Origin: Amyelois transitella
Taxonomy: Eukaryota; Arthropoda; Insecta; Lepidoptera; Pyralidae
Reading direction: 5' to 3'
NCBI RefSeq assembly: GCF_032362555.1
Contig: NC_083523.1
Location: forward strand, 7,043,501-7,107,500
DNA: 64,000 nucleotides
Shown: piece after piece, positions 47,401 through 57,989 of the stretch
Layout of the letters: each line of letters starts with the position of its first letter
Position numbering within the stretch: position 1 is the stretch's first letter
Made by a program: the position numbers and the translations under genes
Notes under the pieces: model-generated
Database searches by the model: none
What the model was told of the DNA's origin: nothing
What the model saw: the letters and a program-made list of their open reading frames with translations, nothing else

Positions 47401-49241
47401 AGTCCCAGCCTCTCGGCGCCCGCGCAATTCACGACGAATTGGCGAGACTGTTGGACGAGGATAACGGAGAGCAACTGAATTTGTCTGATGACATCCTTGA
47501 AGATATCAAAGGTAAATAAAACTTTAAAAATTGACATATATTAGTCAGAGTCATTCTGGTAGCCCAAGGCAACTTACCGACGAGCATTTATGAAAAAATT
47601 GTGCTCTGAAATTTTATTTAGGAGTTTGACCACTGGTATGTATTTTATTCGTGCGAATAACTGTTTTAAATGTTTTTTACGTATCTTCCCTTTGTATTAA
47701 AATACGCACTTTTAATCACGTCTTATCCCTTGCAGGGTAGATATAGCCTTTGAAGGCTCAAAGGCCCTGTTCAGTTGTATGGCTTAATAATTGAATTGAC
47801 AAAGATTCAAATAGACAGGTTGTAAGTACATCGCCTACAAGTGTAAAGTTTATATATTTACAAGTTTATCAACCTACCCCTTAATCACCTTTTACGACAT
47901 CCCTGGGAAAAATATGGAGAGGTCCTATTCTTAAATGCCGGGAACCGCACGTCTTAGACATTTAATTAACATAAATTTAATTTCCAATTACATATACTCT
48001 TTTAACGTTTTAACCCGACCAATCTGATTTCCAGTGAAGACCTGCTTCGTGTCGTCCCTAGCGCGGTCCCGGCAGTGGGCGGCGCGGCCGCCGGCGCCCG
48101 CGCCGCGCGCGCTGTACGCCGTGCCGCACCGGGCGCCGCTTATCGTCAGCGGCGCCACGCGGGAGCGCGCCGCGGAAGTCTTGTTTGTACGGGACAACGA
48201 GCTCGCTTCACTGCCCGATATAGTTCTGCAGTGTATTATGCAGGTAATAATATACATACTTCTTATTATGTGTACAAATTTCTATGCATTGCCGAAGATA
48301 TTTTTTTTTTTAAATGACAAACAAGAAATGTCTTTTATAGCACCTTATCGAGGCAATGCGCCCAATATGCTGGAAATTTCCCTTGTAAATAGCCAGACTA
48401 ATTTGTTGCTTTAAATTTTTTATAACAAGCAATTACTTAATTTACTGTCATGGTGTATTTCATAGTAAATATGTGTATGTGTTTATAATTGCAATAAGAA
48501 TTCATATAATAATAACGTGTAATTTATTTTCGGCCCATTTTATATTTTTAAAGTGAATGTGTTTTTCTTAGTGTCCAATCGACGCACGACGAGCCTTAGC
48601 TTCAAACATTCTGGTGACTGGAGGCTCGGCTTGTCTACCAGGATTGAAGGCGAGACTTGCTCAAGAACTGAGGGACCTTATCACACAGCCTCCTTACAAG
48701 TGAGTAGCAGTACGGGATAAATCGCACGCACAGATGGTGCAATGTTAAAAGAACAGGCACCCATTGATAATTTAAAACTGCCAATTTTATTATTAATTAC
48801 AGTACAATCACTTTTAAAAGTCGCATCGGCAATATTCGGCGGCGCAGAATAGCGCTACCTACCGCCGAAGCAAATCGAATGAAAACTCAATTAAATAACA
48901 ACCTTATTACAAGCACATTAAACTTAAAATCCAAAAACAAAATGTTTCCTGTTATCTCGCTCTTTACTGCTTACAAACGAAGATGTAGGTTATATACTAT
49001 ATATTTTTAATTTTGTTCCAGCGAACGTCTCTACGTCCAAACGTTCAAGTTCCACACGGCGCCGGCGCACGACAACATCGTAGCTTGGGTCGGCGGCGCG
49101 CTAGGCGGCGCTGCGGACGCCGGCGCCGCCAGAGCGCTGCCTCGAGACGTGTGGACGCGGTCACAGCGCCTGCGAGACTGGGTGTGCCTGCTGGACAACA
49201 CGCCGCCCGACCACCCGCATAGAGACAACCTGGATATTTGA
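44417..49241 (+). CDS. Arp10: Actin-related protein 10 (dynactin pointed-end subunit)
   Basis: Eight exons join in frame to 382 aa: 44,417-44,493, 44,708-44,860, 45,697-45,805, 46,670-46,778, 47,368-47,511, 48,035-48,243, 48,572-48,699 and 49,022-49,241. All have GT/AG sites. The product is the ARP10/ARP11 (ACTR10) member of the actin superfamily, part of the pointed-end complex of dynactin, which supports dynein-driven transport. Seen: the N-terminal phosphate-loop region [38 protein letters not shown] and [14 protein letters not shown]; the C-terminal actin-fold motif [13 protein letters not shown]; and [12 protein letters not shown]. Length is close to animal orthologues. Exon 6 carries an Ala/Pro/Arg-rich stretch of very high GC ([17 protein letters not shown]) that is probably lineage-specific. 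Introns 2-5 are crowded with elements A and B. Confidence 0.92.
45235..45317 (+). repeat. Element B 3' end in Arp10 intron 2
   Basis: AATTATGAATAAAGCAAAAG, CAGCAAGTGAAAAGATGTAG and TCTCCGCCTACCTCTCCAG. Confidence 0.55.
45318..45547 (-). mobile_element. Element A in Arp10 intron 2
   Basis: From CACATCTTTATTGCTTATGG to GGTCCTATGCTAAAGTGCT. It directly abuts the element B copy. Confidence 0.65.
45827..46086 (-). mobile_element. Element A, full length with 12-bp TSD, in Arp10 intron 3
   Basis: CAGAACTACTGT flanks the element on both sides (45,815-45,826 and 46,087-46,098). The unit runs from ACATACATACATATAATCAC to GCCGGGAACCACATGGC, 260 bp. It is one of the best-preserved copies. Confidence 0.85.
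46141..46206 (+). repeat. Element A 3' fragment
   Basis: AAGCCGCACAGCTGAACATG, TTTAGTCTTTTCGAAACGAG and AAGTATGTATG. Confidence 0.5.
46271..46480 (+). repeat. TCCTATTAATATTATAAATG-type repeat in Arp10 intron 3
   Basis: Starts TCCTATTAATATTATAAATG, then AACTAGTGAACCGATTACGA, TGAAATTTGGTATGTAGATA, TATCCCGAAGTTCCCGC and ATGCGGACGGAAGTCGCG. This is a widespread lepidopteran short repeat with Helitron-like ends. The terminal CTAG is lost here. Confidence 0.6.
46513..46618 (+). mobile_element. Element B 3' end in Arp10 intron 3
   Basis: ATGAATGTGGATAAAGCAAA leads to CTCTGCCTACCCCTCCGGG, then AAAGAGGCG and ATGTATGTATTA. One frame reads [20 protein letters not shown] then SAYPSGKEA. That sequence looks like the C-terminus of a retrotransposon ORF, which suggests element B is a LINE 3' end. 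Confidence 0.65.
47137..47330 (+). mobile_element. Element A, 5'-truncated, 15-bp TSD, in Arp10 intron 4
   Basis: CGGTAACAAGTTACT occurs at 47,122-47,136 and again at 47,331-47,345, exactly flanking the insert. The insert begins inside the element at TAGGGATAGGCTTAC and ends in ATGTATGTATGTATT. Precise duplication, 5' truncation and a 3' tail are the signature of target-primed reverse transcription. Confidence 0.85.
47710..47955 (-). repeat. Element A, near full length, in Arp10 intron 5
   Basis: AATCACGTCTTATCCCTTGC to GCCGGGAACCGCACG. It has moderate divergence and a small internal duplication. Confidence 0.65.
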
Positions 49242-49283
49242 ATTCGGAATGTGGAATGTGACTTTTGAATGGAAGACCATTTG

Positions 49284-49442
49284 TTTAAAGCTGCGTACAC
49301 AGCGACCAACTAATTAGATTCGCTAGCCTTCTTTGATCTTAAGTGGATGAACACTAAGATCAACAAACTTTTACACGTTAGTTTGCTATGGCGTGCGTGC
49401 GTTCGTTGATTTTCGTCGGCTCAGTGTGTACGCAACTTAAAA
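49284..49442. mobile_element. MITE in the Arp10 3' UTR
   Basis: Terminal inverted repeats TTTAAAGCTGCGTACACA (left) and TGTGTACGCAACTTAAAA (right) enclose about 160 bp. Inside is a second palindrome around TTGATCTTAAGTG and CACTAAGATCAA. The insert lies between the stop codon and the poly(A) signal, so the mature mRNA would contain it. The 123-codon frame at 49,388-49,759 starts inside it and is not believed to be a gene. Confidence 0.75.
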
Positions 49443-49668
49443 TGAGTAGACAAACACAACATACATTTTTTTTAATTAACGCACAGCGTAATCTTTGCTA
49501 TAACAAAATATATAACATAGTAAAACGGTCACATCAAAAAAAGTCATCAGATAATAATGACACCCTTTTTGGCGCGGCTTCTTTCAGGAACTACGGAAGG
49601 GTGCAAATGTGGCTTCCACTGACATTCCAGGCGTTACTTTGTGGGAGTGTACCTACCACCAAAAATGG

Positions 49669-49674
49669 AATAAA
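49669..49674 (+). terminator. Poly(A) signal of Arp10
   Basis: The first AATAAA after the stop codon at 49,241. It would give a 3' UTR of about 450 nt. Confidence 0.5.
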
Positions 49675-49839
49675 AAAAAGTAACAATGTACATAACAATG
49701 TATTCACATTTTTTATTAAAACTTATTTACTTGCACCATATTGTGTTTTATTAAAATAGTGAAAAAATATATTTTATTTAATTAAAACTACTTTACCTTG
49801 ATAATGATAAGTAAACCACAGAAAGTAAACATACTTTAA

Positions 49840-50300
49840 AATTACGCCACTTTCCCGGAGGCGTATCTTTCCACTTGTCACAATCTCTGCAAAATAGGCA
49901 TGATGACAATTTTAACACCTTAGTTACCCTTAGAGACCGAAGCAACATAACACATTATTTAAACGAAGCCAAAACGCCCCTTACTAAACGCTACATAAGT
50001 GACGTCACACCTAAGTTGTTCGCGTCATGAACTTATTTGTATGTCAGCTACCTTACTAATAATTATTACGTTTTTGGATATGATGTCGTAATAAAAGTTA
50101 TTTAATCTCTCCTTTCATAGTTATTTTTTAATAATTTTGAATGTTTTAAATAGACTTTCCTATCCTACTTTGAATGAATATAGGACATCTAAATAAATAA
50201 TTCACGCAACGTATTTTCTATCATGTTATTGACTCACTAATTCATTATTGTTTAAGAACTTGTCATCATCCCTATTCTTTCGCTTCATCCACATAGATTA
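49840..50300 (-). repeat. Element B remnants between Arp10 and Sgt
   Basis: TTAAAATTACGCCACTTTCC, TTTCCACTTGTCACAATCTC (49,840-49,898) and CTATTCTTTCGCTTCATCCA (50,272-50,291) are separated pieces of one element B copy. A CRE palindrome TGACGTCA lies at 50,000-50,007. The rest is unremarkable. Confidence 0.45.
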
Positions 50301-50639
50301 GATCGTCTGAAGTATACTATATAAAGAAATCCCTATAGAAGCGAAACTGAGGTAAAAGACTGAAATGGTACTTGTGAAGAATTAATGTCGCGTCCAAGGA
50401 AAGCAGAGGAATTTTGCTACCTAATGGAGATATAAGTAGTCTTCCTTCATATCCAAATTGATGATTCCGGTATTTTCCATGTCTCTGCTCGTTCTTACGT
50501 ACGGTCAACTGTACTGTATTGAAAAGTCAACACATTATCGTACCCTTTGCATTTATTACCGGGTCATTAAGTTTGATACAGAGTAACTATGCGGTAACAT
50601 TGTTAATGTATGTTCTTTAGCCCCAAGAAATCTAAAAAA

Positions 50640-50791
50640 AAAGTCATCTTGGAACGTCAACTGTCAAGTCAGTCATTTTGTGTGTGGTGTGCATGTCATT
50701 ATTTGACTACGATTCACTAATAACTAAAAATAATAGAATTTTCTGATAGTTTCATCATTTCCAAATAGTGCCAGTGAGAAAATTTAACAAA
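50640..50791 (+). promoter_or_regulatory. Sgt core promoter region and 5' UTR
   Basis: An initiator-like TCAGT lies at 50,669-50,673, about 120 bp before the ATG. No TATA box stands at the expected distance. The sequence before the ATG (ACAAAATG) is a good insect translation start context. Confidence 0.4.
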
Positions 50792-51655
50792 ATGTCGGAT
50801 GTAAAAATAGTAGCAGCCAGTATAGTAAATTTTCTGAAAAAACAGCTTGAAGGCGACACTTTGAGTTTGGATTCTAGGGAGAGCGTTGAGGTTGGCGTGC
50901 AGTGTATAGAAACCGCATTCGAGCTTAGTGCCGAAGATACGGCTCGAGGTGTCGATTTATTGCAGTTAGTGAAACAACAACGAGGTGCAGGCCCTACACC
51001 AGACTGTGCCGAGGCGGAGAAATTGAAAAATGAAGGCAACGAACTGATGAAGGCAGAACGGCATCGTGAGGCGCTCGAAAAGTATACTCGTGCCATCGAA
51101 CTAGATCCTCGAAATCCTGTTTACTTCTGCAACCGCGCGGCTGCTCATTTCAAGCTCGAGGAACACGAAGCCGCAGTTGCTGACTGCACCGCTGCCTTAG
51201 CATTACAGCCCGATTACAGCAAAGCACACGGTCGTTTAGGCCTGGCCTTGACTGCATTAGACAGGCACAGAGAGGCTCGGGCGGCTTACGCACGCGCCGC
51301 TCAACTGGAACCGGAGAATGAATCATACAAACAGAATCTTCGTTTTGCTGATGAGTGCCTAGCACAACGCGGGGAACGTGGGCCGCTAGACTTAGGAGGG
51401 CTGCTACAAAACCCTGCTTTACTGAATATGGCCACAGAAATGTTAGCCGACCCTAATATGCAAAATCTTATATCTGGATTAATGACTAATACACAAGCCA
51501 CCGGTCCAGCAGGCCCTGGAGGTATGAATGCTTTATTAGAAGCTGGTCAGGCTCTAGCTCAGCACATGCAAGCTGCAAATCCAGACTTAGTGGAGCAACT
51601 GCGTAGACAAGTCCGTCCGCCGGGTGGGCCAGGCGGCAACCCTCCTTCACAGTGA
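50792..51655 (+). CDS. Sgt: Small glutamine-rich TPR-containing protein (SGT/SGTA)
   Basis: An intronless gene of 287 aa. I chose ATG 50,792 (MSDVKIVAASIVNFLKKQLE); the frame is open upstream but has no earlier ATG. Residues 1-65 match the SGTA dimerisation domain, which binds the ubiquitin-like partners of the tail-anchored protein (GET/BAG6) route. Three TPRs span about 73-185. The carboxylate-clamp residues for Hsp70/Hsp90 C-termini are in place: K79, N83, N114, K144 and R148. Residues 204-231 (LLQNPALLNMATEMLADPNM...) are the Asn/Met-rich segment. The tail 238-287 is Gly/Pro/Gln-rich and binds hydrophobic clients in the family. Length is normal, if slightly short. It ends convergent with the EHD gene. 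Confidence 0.93.
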   Translation: MSDVKIVAASIVNFLKKQLEGDTLSLDSRESVEVGVQCIETAFELSAEDTARGVDLLQLVKQQRGAGPTPDCAEAEKLKNEGNELMKAERHREALEKYTRAIELDPRNPVYFCNRAAAHFKLEEHEAAVADCTAALALQPDYSKAHGRLGLALTALDRHREARAAYARAAQLEPENESYKQNLRFADECLAQRGERGPLDLGGLLQNPALLNMATEMLADPNMQNLISGLMTNTQATGPAGPGGMNALLEAGQALAQHMQAANPDLVEQLRRQVRPPGGPGGNPPSQ

Positions 51656-52360
51656 GCACAGATTATACATAGGTTTCTTAGATAAATAAGCTACTGCACT
51701 ATAATGGGAAAATGAAACTATGTGGTGCCAGTTTGTAGCGGAGCCGTCTGACATCCAAGAAATACATTTTAGCATAAAGTTTGAATATTCCTTATAGTAT
51801 TTATCCAAGGAATTTTATATTTAGTAATGCCGTACTTTTCTACTTAATGTCTCCTTTTTTTTTTTGATGTTCTTATTATGTGGCGAAATAGTATTTATTT
51901 CAATGTTCAAAAGTTGTAAGCAATTGACATCACAGACAAGTTTTTTGGACAAATTGAGTGATATACTTAACACTAAACTGTCTGTAATTTACACATGTTG
52001 TATTGGTTGATTTCAAGATCATTGTTTCCATAAAATTTATTAAGGTACAAAACGAAAATTTTGTAGAATAGCAGGTGTATGTTTTCTTATACTTAAGTTT
52101 TCATGTAGATATCGAGATTTGGTCATTGCATTATGTGCATTTATTTTTCCTTTTTTTTTATCAGGCATATATCTTAATATAGCTAGGAAAGTGAAAGAAA
52201 TTTGATGTTGAAGGAGTTGTGTTCAGGCATACTAAATAACTAGTATATTTATATATAGATGTCGTAAATATGTACCAAACAATGTTGAATGTGGGAATAC
52301 TTGTAACCATTCTTGTTTTCAACAGAAATTATTTCTAGCGTAAGTTTGGAATTTAATGGT

Positions 52361-52366
52361 AATAAA
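52361..52366 (+). terminator. Poly(A) signal of Sgt
   Basis: AATAAA about 705 nt after the stop codon. The palindrome begins about 40 nt further on. Confidence 0.55.
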
Positions 52367-52404
52367 TTTATTTCAACTTTTAACCCTTTTATTATTTATT
52401 ATTT

Positions 52405-52501
52405 TTTTTATCAAAGAGTTATCACTTGGTGCATAAAAATCACGTAGGAGGTCCTACTTGATTTTTATGCACCAAGTGATAACTCTTTGATAAAAAAAAA
52501 A
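52405..52501. repeat. Long near-perfect palindrome between convergent genes
   Basis: The left arm carries ATCAAAGAGTTATCACTTGG and TGCATAAAAATCA. The right arm carries TGATTTTTATGCACC and AAGTGATAACTCTTTGAT. They meet at TAGGAGGTCCTA (2-nt loop), with one mismatched pair (CG to TG region) near the loop and T/A runs outside. The stem is about 47 bp. It sits just past the Sgt poly(A) signal and before the 3' end of the EHD gene. Confidence 0.85.
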
Positions 52502-55500
52502 GAAATTACTTTAATTTAATTGGATACTTGAATAATATACAGAATATATACAGAAAAGATTATTGTGTTCGATTCCAACTGTAATTGGCGACATCTATTG
52601 GCGCATGATTTACATAACTTCTTCTATCAGGCATATCTTTATCTTCTCTATTTCATACAAGTTCATCGTAAAGAGAATATATGCCTTGTCGAATCTGTTG
52701 AGTAACCCTTTATCATCACTATCCTCCTGGCCCTTATCTGGTTGTGTCCTGAGAGGTTCCTGGGATCAGCCCACGCAACTCGCAATCAACTTTTTATAAG
52801 CAAATAATTGGAAGGCAATCAGGAAAAAATAATTAGTAAAACACTGCATCTTAACTATTTATTACACTATGTATAATTTATTATATTAATCAATACATTT
52901 ACATATCTTTATGTACACACAATAGCAAAATGTAACTCCAGTATCGATGAATAACTGTAGCACATAGATGGCAAAATATATATTTTTTTAAACAGAAGAT
53001 GCAAAGTAAAATATATAGAAATATCAACTTGTTCGCCATCTTTGAGCTACATTCGTAAAACAGGACGCCAAAAATCTATCAAAAACGAGTACATATACAT
53101 ACATATAAAAGTCTGTATTTACATACCTCGTTCCCTGTTAAAGTTAATTATTTCACTTGTAAACAAATATGCGCACTAGGTGTTCAAACCCGTCATATAT
53201 AAAAGTTGTACAAAAGCTATCTGCGTTTTACAATAGTGTCCTGCCATATAAAAGTCGTATAAAAGCTATTTTATACTGCAAGCAAGGCACTGAACAACTA
53301 TTAATATTAAACCACTTATCAATTTAAAGATAATAAAAAAATTATGTGCACTTTAAAAATGTACTAAACATTTGTTGAGTGATTTTTATATAAGTACCAA
53401 AATAGTAGTTATTTTCAATGTGTTAGTAGAAGAAAAACAATTTGGATCTCTAATAGGAACAACTGATAGCCATAACGATCAGTTTGGGTATACAATTTTT
53501 AATGATTAACATAAGTTTAAATAATATATTTAAATCGTATTATTTCTTTTTTAAATTTCGAACAATAATACTTCTATAAATAATGCATATATAAAAATGC
53601 ACCAAATAAAACTTGCCAAATAAATATCTTATGAATTAAAATTAAAAAGAAAATAAATTTCACTTTTCATTCTAACAAACAAATAGGTATATTTTTTTCG
53701 AATGTTAAATTATTTGCACCTAAATTTGAATGTGATTGAAAATGATTTTCATTACTAGTTCTAGGGAATTTATCACTATTTTGTTATGGTATGTGTGACT
53801 ACATATACCATCATAACTAAATTTTCTTTCTTAATTTATGAAATAATTAGGCCAAAAATAACTTTACGTTAAATATCCAATAAAAATAACCAGCATTTAT
53901 AAAATATGTGATAATTTAAGTTACCTATAGGGCTTGTGTATGTAATATGAATTATATTTTATTTAATTAAATGTATAAGGTGATGATACTAGCGCTATTG
54001 TTTAGCGTTGCACTTATTTTGCATCACGTCGCATATTAATAACGCTAATAACTTTAGAGAGTCTAGTACGGTGTTAAGTCCTCATTAAAAAAAAACTTTG
54101 AAATTGATGGATGGAGCCTGCAGTCAAACAATACGGTCTCACAAAAAATATATACTAATGAATAGTAAAATTAGTTTTCACAAATGTGAATTCAGAATAA
54201 GTATTGATGGTTATGCCCGCTCAGACAATGCCCCTACCACACAAAATAAATATGTATGAGAAACTTAGCATTCATAACAAATCTTCATCTCTTAGTAGTT
54301 TACTTTCGAATCGTTTTACCGTACGATTTTAAAATTGAAGTTTCAACAAATTAGGCTGATAACTCTTATCGTTTTTAAATTTTATCGATTTGGATCGGTA
54401 TTATACTCCCAGAATAATTACAACATGACTTATGTTGAATATCATGGGTGTATAACTTTTTTAGGATTCGAGCGATAATAAAATGTTTTATAAAAAATTA
54501 ACAGTGCGAATCAATGAATTAGCAAAAAAATTAAATTTCAAATGTAATTATTTACATCGATGTGAATAAATCAAGTATAGACTTACAAAAAAATAATATA
54601 CTCATGTACCAAACATTTCTGCCTACAGTACAATAAACCGAAATTTTTACTAAACCTTCTTTTTACGTAACTTTTAATACTTAATTTCGACAACAATTGT
54701 TTTTGTACAAACATATTTAATCTTGTTTTAGAAGCCTTTTACAATTTAAAATCGTGGTGAGGACTAAAGTTAACACTGTTTTGTAGACGGATGTATACAA
54801 AATACAAACACCGCCATACCAAGATTATACAAAAACAAGGATTCATAAGTATACTACAAATATAATTATGGCTACTTTGAATGATTCTAAAAAAAAACAA
54901 TTTAGCTAGCTATTCACCACAGATAAAACTAGGTAGTGAAACCTAGTAACTAAATTAACTAATGAAACAAAAAAAAGATGTAATATATAATTCGCTCAAA
55001 GAATTTACTGTATCGACTGAATCATAAGATAATAGCAAATATTAAATGCGAATAAATGTGAAGTCCTACAACACAATACAAATCTGTAGCCACAAATTAT
55101 TATGCCAAAATATTCATTAATGATACGCGAACATCCTCAAAGCTGATAATTACGTACTTAAGCGACTTAAGATCTTAGAGCGACGTATTTTAATATTAGA
55201 ATATGAGATAGTTGCAATTTGTTATCGCTCATTAGAAGGCCAGTTCCATGCATCTGTTTTCAGCCTTCTAGCGATTATAAACTATAGTACAGCTATCTCT
55301 TTACAAGTGTAATAAAATCAACTTAGTATTAAAAATTCTGTGAAAAAATCAGATTACTTATACAAATAAAATTTAATTTCTTATGAACTTGCGTTAAGAT
55401 GCACGGTGATATCGCAGTTTTAATATTCAAACTAATTTCTGCTCAATATATTTATTGAATAGATCTTAAATTGCACTCTTTAGTAGCCCCAACTCTGCAT

Positions 55501-56193
55501 TCAAACAAGGGGTTATTATGAATAATTATAAAAATTAATTAAATATAAATTAATTATGAATAAATACTTGAAGTAATCAAAGGTTCTGAACAAACGGTGA
55601 TAGTTATTGCAAAGAATGTCCAGCGAATATATTTATAATCATAGGTATAATTGATCTAAAACCCCTTTAACGAAACCTCAATGTTAAATTAAACGTTACC
55701 CAATGAATCAGTGAGTATAACGTCTAGCTTCGACTCGATCTGACCTAGTAATTATTGCAATGTTATGTAACATTTTTAGATCATCTATATATAATTGCTG
55801 TTTCGAATTATCTATTCATTGCACTCAATAATTGAAAAGAAATCGAGCAGATTTAAAAGTAAAACAGCTATTACATAATTCAAAAGAAGTTTTAGTTGCT
55901 ACGCTTATGTTTTTAAACGTAATACCAAAATGTACTGATTGTTTTTTTTTAAATATGCAGTTATTTAAAAAATATTAAATTTATATACCTAATATAGCTT
56001 TAAAACAATATTCGGAAATCTGTGCATGATAAAGTTGATGAGTGTAAGAATTGCAAAATTGACCCCTTAAAATGTTGTAATATCTTGCTTATTAACTTCA
56101 CAAACACGCGCCCGCTTTTTTTTTTAAACAGTTCAATATTCCAAAAAATACGCCGCTCCAGAGCCTAGCTAAATAGATTTAAGTATTAACAAT
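52502..56193 (-). other. Likely long 3' UTR of the EHD gene
   Basis: This AT-rich stretch has no gene. The first strong poly(A)-like signal approaching Sgt is AATAAA on the minus strand (52,858-52,863), which would give a 3' UTR of about 3.3 kb. Nearer signals, such as 55,449, are possible. No repeats of families A or B occur in it, in contrast to the flanking introns, which fits transcribed and constrained sequence. Confidence 0.35.
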
Positions 56194-56396
56194 TCAGTTC
56201 CTTTTGCTCGGTGGCACGAGATGGGCCGGAAGTTCCGATGGTAAGTCGTGTCCATCTATCTTCACCCTGATGAGATGCATGGCCAGCGCGAACTCCTCCT
56301 CGTCCAAGAACCCATCACTGTCAATGTCGGATAACTTCCAAATCTTGCCGAGAACAGAGTTAGGCAGTTTCGATTTCACCATTTCGGTCTTGGCAG
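56194..56396 (-). CDS. Past1: EHD-family ATPase, last exon (EH domain)
   Basis: The terminal exon begins after AAATTCAACAG and completes the codon from the previous exon (GCT G / CT GCC). It encodes the core of the C-terminal EH domain: LPNSVLGKIWKLSDIDSDGF then LDEEEFALAMHLI, with an EF-hand loop DIDSDGFLDEEE. The exon ends in LPAHLVPPSKRN and a TGA. EHD proteins (EHD1/RME-1; Past1 in Drosophila) are dynamin-like ATPases that remodel endosomal membranes. Their EH domain binds Asn-Pro-Phe motifs. The dynamin-type G domain and the start of the gene are beyond the right end of this window. Confidence 0.93.
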
Positions 56397-57189
56397 CTGT
56401 TGAATTTAATGATTATATGTAAAAAAATAAATATAATACTCAACTTTTGGTAAAAAAAGTAGGTACATTACAACACAAATGCTTTGACATAAACTAAATA
56501 AATTAATAAAAAATACACTGATGACATGAGCGTTTTCTCCTCCACACGAATTTTTTAAATTTAAAATTTACGAATAACGTATTTAAAATTAAAAAGCAAA
56601 AGTTGAGTTTCATTTACAAAGTACCTACTCGTAAGAACGACAAAATATATAACGCCCCTAATAATTGCTATGACGTCATTACCATAACCTAATGGTTAGT
56701 ACCAGGATGAATTTAACTACTAGGTAGTTTGGTCAAGGAATGTTAGTGTTTATGATATTTACTTATAACAATTTATGTAAATACCTATTGGTATGCAAGA
56801 TATAATTAGTAATGAGGTAGTTTCACTTGCGTCTTAGCAGGTGCACGATGAAGGAAATATATTGAATAGTTGATTATTTAACGTCATTCGATGTTAGTCA
56901 TTTAAGTAAAAAATATAATAATTTAGATAATTAAGTGAAGAATTGATGTATTTTTCTTGTAAACATAAAATTAAAATCTATTCTACAAAGTAATCATTTT
57001 CAATATAACATTCGAGTGCAATCACTGGGGCCTGACTAGAATAATAAAATGCTTCAAAAGCTGATTCAAAATTAAATTATTATCACTTAAATGTATAGCA
57101 CCATATAATAGATCAAAGATATAAAAAATTCCGAATAGAAAATCAACAAGGTTAAAGTAATATTTGCGACAACGAAAACCTCTTATATT

Positions 57190-57987
57190 CTATGTACTCG
57201 ATTGAAAATAATCAGTATTATTACCGTTTAAAGTATGAATAAAGCTTTTTAAAATGCTTACTAAATGGGGCCCATGTAAAAGCTTAAATATCGAATTAAT
57301 CCTAATAGTTTCTTCCTCGGGACCAAACGCTACAACTTTTGCCCTATCTAACCAAGTATCGGGAGTTTTTTCAACAGTAAGCTCAATAAAAGTATTGCCT
57401 GTTATGATATAAGCCATAGTCATAAATAATACTTCAACCGTAATCAACAATGTAACTATATTCAGAGTAACAAGAAAAATAAACTTTATTGTGAAAAATA
57501 TCGGTTGAAAAAACCCATATTCATTTTCATTTATTAACTCATCATTTAAATTAAATGGTCTTCTAATCTCATCAACATCAGAATCTGAATCGTGATTTAC
57601 TCCAGAATTGATTTCAGATCTTCTAGAATTTGGTCTGCTATCAATTGCACTAATGTCTTCTAAAGCCACGGATTCATTTACGCTATGAATAGATATATCA
57701 GATGACATCCTCCTACCACCTACACGAGCATCGCGTTCGCTAATCAAAAGCTGTGTTATCATACTAGAGTTATGAGCGGCCAATGTCAAGGCATCAGCTA
57801 TTTTGTTGAACCTATCATCTGTTCCTTCCTCGTCTTTTAGTTTCAAGCAAAGTTCCGTTAACATCGAACAATTTTGTGTGGAAGAGAGCAACGCTTCGAG
57901 TGTCCTATCAACCGTTAATATGCTACGAAAATTTGGTGTTCCTAACAGTTGTGTTAATGTGCGTATATCAGAACGGGTGAGTTGCAT
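57190..57987 (-). CDS. 265-codon ORF in the last EHD intron: alternative tail or nested gene
   Basis: An open frame with no stop follows directly on the upstream EHD exon: its codons GGA GCT continue as GGT ATG in the intron. Read-through would append it to EHD after residues ...GKVTGAG in place of the EH domain. Features by residue of the 265: helical N-terminus 1-95 with two similar motifs (NCSMLTEL near 39, NSSMITQL near 73); Ser/Asp-rich acidic linker 95-150; hydrophobic segment about 157-195 (FFTIKFIFLVTLNIVTLLIT... plus VEVLFMTMAYII), long enough for one or two membrane passes; then a 65-residue tail. In AT-rich DNA a 265-codon gap between stops is very unlikely by chance, so it is or was coding. 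I recognise no domain. Confidence 0.6.
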   Translation of the reverse strand: MQLTRSDIRTLTQLLGTPNFRSILTVDRTLEALLSSTQNCSMLTELCLKLKDEEGTDDRFNKIADALTLAAHNSSMITQLLISERDARVGGRRMSSDISIHSVNESVALEDISAIDSRPNSRRSEINSGVNHDSDSDVDEIRRPFNLNDELINENEYGFFQPIFFTIKFIFLVTLNIVTLLITVEVLFMTMAYIITGNTFIELTVEKTPDTWLDRAKVVAFGPEEETIRINSIFKLLHGPHLVSILKSFIHTLNGNNTDYFQSST

Positions 57988-57989
57988 AC

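Noticed and set aside
3504-47955. CATA/ATGT runs as a CRISPR-like or satellite array
   Set aside because: They are the tails of dispersed element A and B copies in both orientations with no regular spacing.
49388-49759. 123-codon plus-strand open frame after Arp10
   Set aside because: It begins inside the MITE and continues through the 3' UTR. No domain, and composition is like random AT-rich translation.
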